Below are positions 61,560 through 64,000 of a stretch of 64,000 nt of DNA, one piece after another. Origin of the DNA: Asticcacaulis sp. AC460. GTDB lineage: Bacteria; Pseudomonadota; Alphaproteobacteria; Caulobacterales; Caulobacteraceae. The position numbers and the translations under genes were made by a program. The notes under the pieces are model-generated. The model had not been told where the DNA came from. It made no database searches and saw only the letters and a list, made by a program, of their open reading frames with translations. Every line of letters begins with the position of its first letter. The stretch's first letter is position 1. The stretch covers positions 203,508-267,507 of the forward strand of contig NZ_AWGD01000011.1 in the NCBI RefSeq assembly GCF_000495795.1, read 5' to 3'.

Positions 61560-62128
61560 TCAGTGGGGTCCTCTGCGGTCACGGTCGGCGTCTTGTAGCT
61601 GATCGTCACGATCAGCTCGCCGGAATTGTCGGAAAAGATATCATCGTTGAGGCCCATGGACAGGGCCACAGCGGTCTTGGGCACGTCGAGCGTCGCCTGC
61701 TTCCCGATGGCGAAGGGCTCACCGATGATCACCCCGTCGGCATCGACGAAGGCGCCGACCAGCTGGTTCAGGCATACCGGATTGTCGCTGACGATGTAGC
61801 GGCTGGGGAAGTAGCTGCCGGAATTTCCCGGCAGCGCGCCGGTAATGTAGTCGGACTGGCCGCCGGGCCCGAACGGCGGACCACCGCGCGCGGTAGTAGT
61901 GCTGCCGGTCGCAGTCACAGTGAGGGTGCGGTTGACCTTCAGGCTGATGCCGAAAGCCACGGCGGGAGCGCGGCCGTCGCCGCTGCCGAAACCGTATTTG
62001 CGATTGATGCGTGTGTCCCACGGCCGCGCCTGGGCCGAGACCTTAACGACTTTTTCATCGGCCGTGGCGGGGCCCGCCGCCAGCAGGGCCGCCAGGGTCA
62101 ATAAAGACATTCCGATACGCACCAACAT
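61556..62128 (-). CDS. Exported LecA-like galactophilic lectin candidate, paralogue 2
   Basis: The 190-residue protein has a signal peptide ending ATAD and shares the motif LVGAFVDADGVIIGEPFAIG and GLNDDIFSDNSGELIVTI with the following paralogue, so the pair arose by tandem duplication. The start at 62128 follows GGCGGGG. It is the first gene of a three-gene operon and is divergent from a halogenase-like gene across site H. Binding of galactosylated or arabinosylated peptides is inferred from fold and neighbours only. Confidence 0.5.
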   Translation of the reverse strand: MLVRIGMSLLTLAALLAAGPATADEKVVKVSAQARPWDTRINRKYGFGSGDGRAPAVAFGISLKVNRTLTVTATGSTTTARGGPPFGPGGQSDYITGALPGNSGSYFPSRYIVSDNPVCLNQLVGAFVDADGVIIGEPFAIGKQATLDVPKTAVALSMGLNDDIFSDNSGELIVTISYKTPTVTAEDPTE

Positions 62129-62193
62129 ACGCCCCGCCCTTCCATAGAAGAAGGATGATGTTCGGCACAGTTTGGAGAGTGAGTCAAATATTT

Positions 62194-62204
62194 TATACGA
62201 TATA
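62194..62204. promoter_or_regulatory. GntR-type operator, site H
   Basis: TATACGATATA, one mismatch from the perfect palindrome, 66 bases from the lectin start and 56 bases from the halogenase-like start. Confidence 0.7.
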
Positions 62205-62259
62205 CGACTTGATTGCATATCCTTGCGGCCATAAGGTCATTGGAATAGAATGGGATACG

Positions 62260-63768
62260 ATGATGATACGTAAACTGGTGGTGGTCGGCGGCGGTACGGC
62301 GGGCTGGATGGCGGCGGCAGCGCTCAGCCGCACCTTTGGATCGGCCGGTTACAGCATCACCCTGATCGAGTCCGATGAGATCGGCACGGTCGGGGTCGGC
62401 GAGGCCACCATTCCGCCGATCATAGAATTCAACCAGATGCTGGGGATCGACGAGAACGATTTCCTCAAGGCGGTCAACGGCACCTTCAAGCTGGGCATCC
62501 GGTTCATTAACTGGTCCGCGCTGGGCAGCGACTATCTCCACCCGTTCGGCGTCTACGGCGTCGACATGAATGGGCTGAACTTCAACCACCACCTGATGCG
62601 CTACCGCAAGGCTGGCGGCAATGCCGATTTCGGCCTGTTCAACCCCCAGACCGTAGCCTCGCGGCAGAACCGTTTCGGCCGTATGCAGGAGATCAATCCG
62701 CAGGCGCCGCGGGTCAACTACGCCTTCCATTTCGACGCCGCACTCTATGCACGTTACCTGCGGGCCTATTGCGAAAAGCTGGGCACCATTCGCCAGGAAG
62801 GCCGCATCACCAAGGTCGAGCAGAACCCGGAAACCGGCGACGTCACCGCTGTTGTTCTGGAGAACGGCAAGGTGATTACAGGCGACCTGTTTATCGACTG
62901 CTCGGGCTTTCGCGGTCTGCTGATCGAGCAGACACTGAAAAGCGGTTACGAGGACTGGTCGAAATGGCTGCCGTGCAACCGCGCCGCCGCCGTGCCGTGC
63001 GACAAGGCCGGCCCGGTTACGCCCTACACCACCTCGACCGCACGCGAAGCCGGCTGGCAATGGCGCATCCCGCTGCAGCACCGCACCGGCAATGGCTATG
63101 TCTTCAGTTCCGAGTACATGTCCGAGGATGAAGCCTCGTCGCTGCTGATGCAGCGCCTGGATGGCAAGGCCCAGGCTGATCCGCGCATCATCCGTTTCGT
63201 CACCGGCAAGCGCAAACAGCAGTGGAATCGCAATGTGGTGGCCATGGGCCTGGCTTCGGGTTTCCTGGAACCGCTGGAATCGACTTCGATCTGGCTGGTC
63301 CAGGAGGCGATCACCATGCTGCTGCGGTATTTCCCGCGCGACGGGATCACGCAGAACCAGAGGGACTGCTTCAACCGCGAAATGCTGGGTGCCTATGACA
63401 ATGTGAAGGACTTCCTGATCGCCCACTACAAGGTGACGGCGCGCGAAGACACGCCCTTCTGGGCCTATGTCAAGCATATGGATATTCCCGACAGCCTGGC
63501 CTTCCGGCTGGAGTCGTTTGCGGAACATAACCAGCCGCTGGTGCGTAATCATGAGCTGTTCAAGGACGCCAGTTGGTTCGCGGTGCTGGTCGGCCAGGGG
63601 ATGGAGCCCAAGTCCTATAACCCCATGGCCGATGTCATGCCGCAGGACGAGTTCCGCTGGCGCATGCAGCGGGTGCGTGAGGGCACGGCGGGCCTGGCCG
63701 GCATGATGCCGCAGCACGAGGCCTACCTGGCGAAGGCGTGTCCGTCACCGCAACGGGTGACGGTGTAA
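62260..63768 (+). CDS. Flavin-dependent tryptophan-halogenase-like protein, second copy
   Basis: The 502-residue protein has GGGTAGW, GVGEATIP, WQWRIP, the Lys at about residue 77 in TFKLGIRF (PrnA Lys79 position) and PLEST. It is clearly homologous to the 12355 gene over its full length. ATG 62260 or 62263 is the start. It is under operator site H with the lectin operon. Family members beside TonB systems have no known substrate. A tyrosine or tryptophan side chain on an imported peptide is conceivable, since extensins are Tyr-rich. Confidence 0.85.
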   Translation: MMIRKLVVVGGGTAGWMAAAALSRTFGSAGYSITLIESDEIGTVGVGEATIPPIIEFNQMLGIDENDFLKAVNGTFKLGIRFINWSALGSDYLHPFGVYGVDMNGLNFNHHLMRYRKAGGNADFGLFNPQTVASRQNRFGRMQEINPQAPRVNYAFHFDAALYARYLRAYCEKLGTIRQEGRITKVEQNPETGDVTAVVLENGKVITGDLFIDCSGFRGLLIEQTLKSGYEDWSKWLPCNRAAAVPCDKAGPVTPYTTSTAREAGWQWRIPLQHRTGNGYVFSSEYMSEDEASSLLMQRLDGKAQADPRIIRFVTGKRKQQWNRNVVAMGLASGFLEPLESTSIWLVQEAITMLLRYFPRDGITQNQRDCFNREMLGAYDNVKDFLIAHYKVTAREDTPFWAYVKHMDIPDSLAFRLESFAEHNQPLVRNHELFKDASWFAVLVGQGMEPKSYNPMADVMPQDEFRWRMQRVREGTAGLAGMMPQHEAYLAKACPSPQRVTV

Positions 63769-63804
63769 AAAAAGCCTCTCCTCGCTTTTTGGACGGGGAG
63801 AGGC
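63767..63804 (-). terminator. Rho-independent terminator for the gene at the window end
   Basis: GCCTCTCC (63774-63781) pairs with GGAGAGGC (63797-63804). The minus strand then reads TTTTTTT. It ends the minus-strand transcript of the glycine-rich protein. Confidence 0.8.
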
Positions 63805-63810
63805 GAAACG

Positions 63811-64000
63811 TCAGAAAGTCTCGCCGTAGATCTGGCCGTTATTGACCACGGTGACGTCGAAGTCGTTCAAGCGCACCGCATTACCTGGTGCGCCACCGAC
63901 CCGGCTCAGGCTGTCACCCGGCATGGCCGCGTTACCGCCATTGCCGCCCGGCGCGCCGCGCCGCCCGCCGGAACCGCCACCGCCCGGCGTTCCCGCCCGG
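63811..64000 (-). CDS. C-terminus of a glycine-rich (collagen-like) protein, partial
   Basis: The minus-strand frame ends at 63811 with VRLNDFDVTVVNNGQIYGETF. Before it comes a Gly-rich stretch (GGNGGNAAMPGDSLSRVGG and more Gly-Gly-x towards 64000). The start lies beyond the window. The arrangement fits a secreted or surface protein with a collagen-like or Gly-rich stalk. I cannot assign a function. Confidence 0.6.
   Translation of the reverse strand, partial: RAGTPGGGGSGGRRGAPGGNGGNAAMPGDSLSRVGGAPGNAVRLNDFDVTVVNNGQIYGETF

Overview
The window looks like a GC-rich alphaproteobacterial chromosome, most probably a Caulobacterales member such as Caulobacter or Asticcacaulis. This is inferred from the GC-rich coding bias, the many TonB-dependent receptors, the pairing of TonB receptors with tryptophan-halogenase-like and cupin-like (JmjC-type) genes, XylR-like operator boxes and clustered glycoside hydrolases. 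No rRNA, tRNA, CRISPR array, transposase or integrase is visible.

Layout. 1-5336: a tightly overlapping plus-strand set (ketoacyl synthase III, F390-synthetase-like adenylating enzyme, ATP-grasp ligase, GNAT/FemAB-like protein, Rieske oxygenase) that looks like a small biosynthetic cluster with its own promoter. 5333-8806: a response regulator, a DUF1349-like secreted protein, a small lipoprotein and an S41 protease lipoprotein. 9200-15125: a TonB receptor, a flavin-halogenase-like enzyme and a ROK regulator, with a LacI/XylR-like box upstream. 15648-33059: a carbohydrate and glycoprotein locus with two GH127/146-type beta-L-arabinofuranosidases, an Ldh-family imine reductase, a Tat-exported probable glycosidase, a second TonB receptor, a JmjC-like cupin, a GH43 enzyme, a DUF885 peptidase and a HExxH lipoprotein. 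33139-37807: response regulators, a LuxR solo and an XRE regulator. 37838-43229: a hydroxyproline catabolic set (M24 Xaa-Pro peptidase, D-hydroxyproline oxidase, DapA-type deaminase, 4-hydroxyproline epimerase, GntR regulator). 43226-50324: AAA ATPase, secretin, GH11 xylanase, Xre/RES toxin-antitoxin pair and a hypothetical gene. 50566-63768: amino acid permease, a large Tat-exported probable glycosidase, GH97, GH27, S9 peptidase, two LecA-like lectins and a second halogenase-like enzyme. 63811-64000: the 3' end of a glycine-rich protein.

The main result is a probable regulon. A palindrome of the form TATAC-N-GTATA, or a close variant, lies in the control regions at 15634, 25012-25036, 30269, 40281, 42535, 55098 (weak), 57245 and 62194. 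These regions serve about 18 genes, including the GntR gene itself. Together the genes match the chemistry of plant hydroxyproline-rich glycoproteins (extensins): GH43 and GH127 enzymes for Hyp-linked arabinosides, GH27 and GH97 enzymes for alpha-galactosyl-serine, proline-tolerant peptidases for the peptide, and a dedicated pathway for the freed hydroxyproline. I propose an extensin foraging system joining glycan removal, proteolysis and Hyp catabolism under one GntR repressor. Two unrelated blocks (33139-37807 and 43226-50324) interrupt it and carry no such boxes.

A family of palindromic repeats (core around TCCACGAAGTGGGGAGG) occurs at least nine times, mostly between genes but once inside a predicted coding region. 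A second inverted-repeat family occurs at 15141-15541 and 50460-50557.
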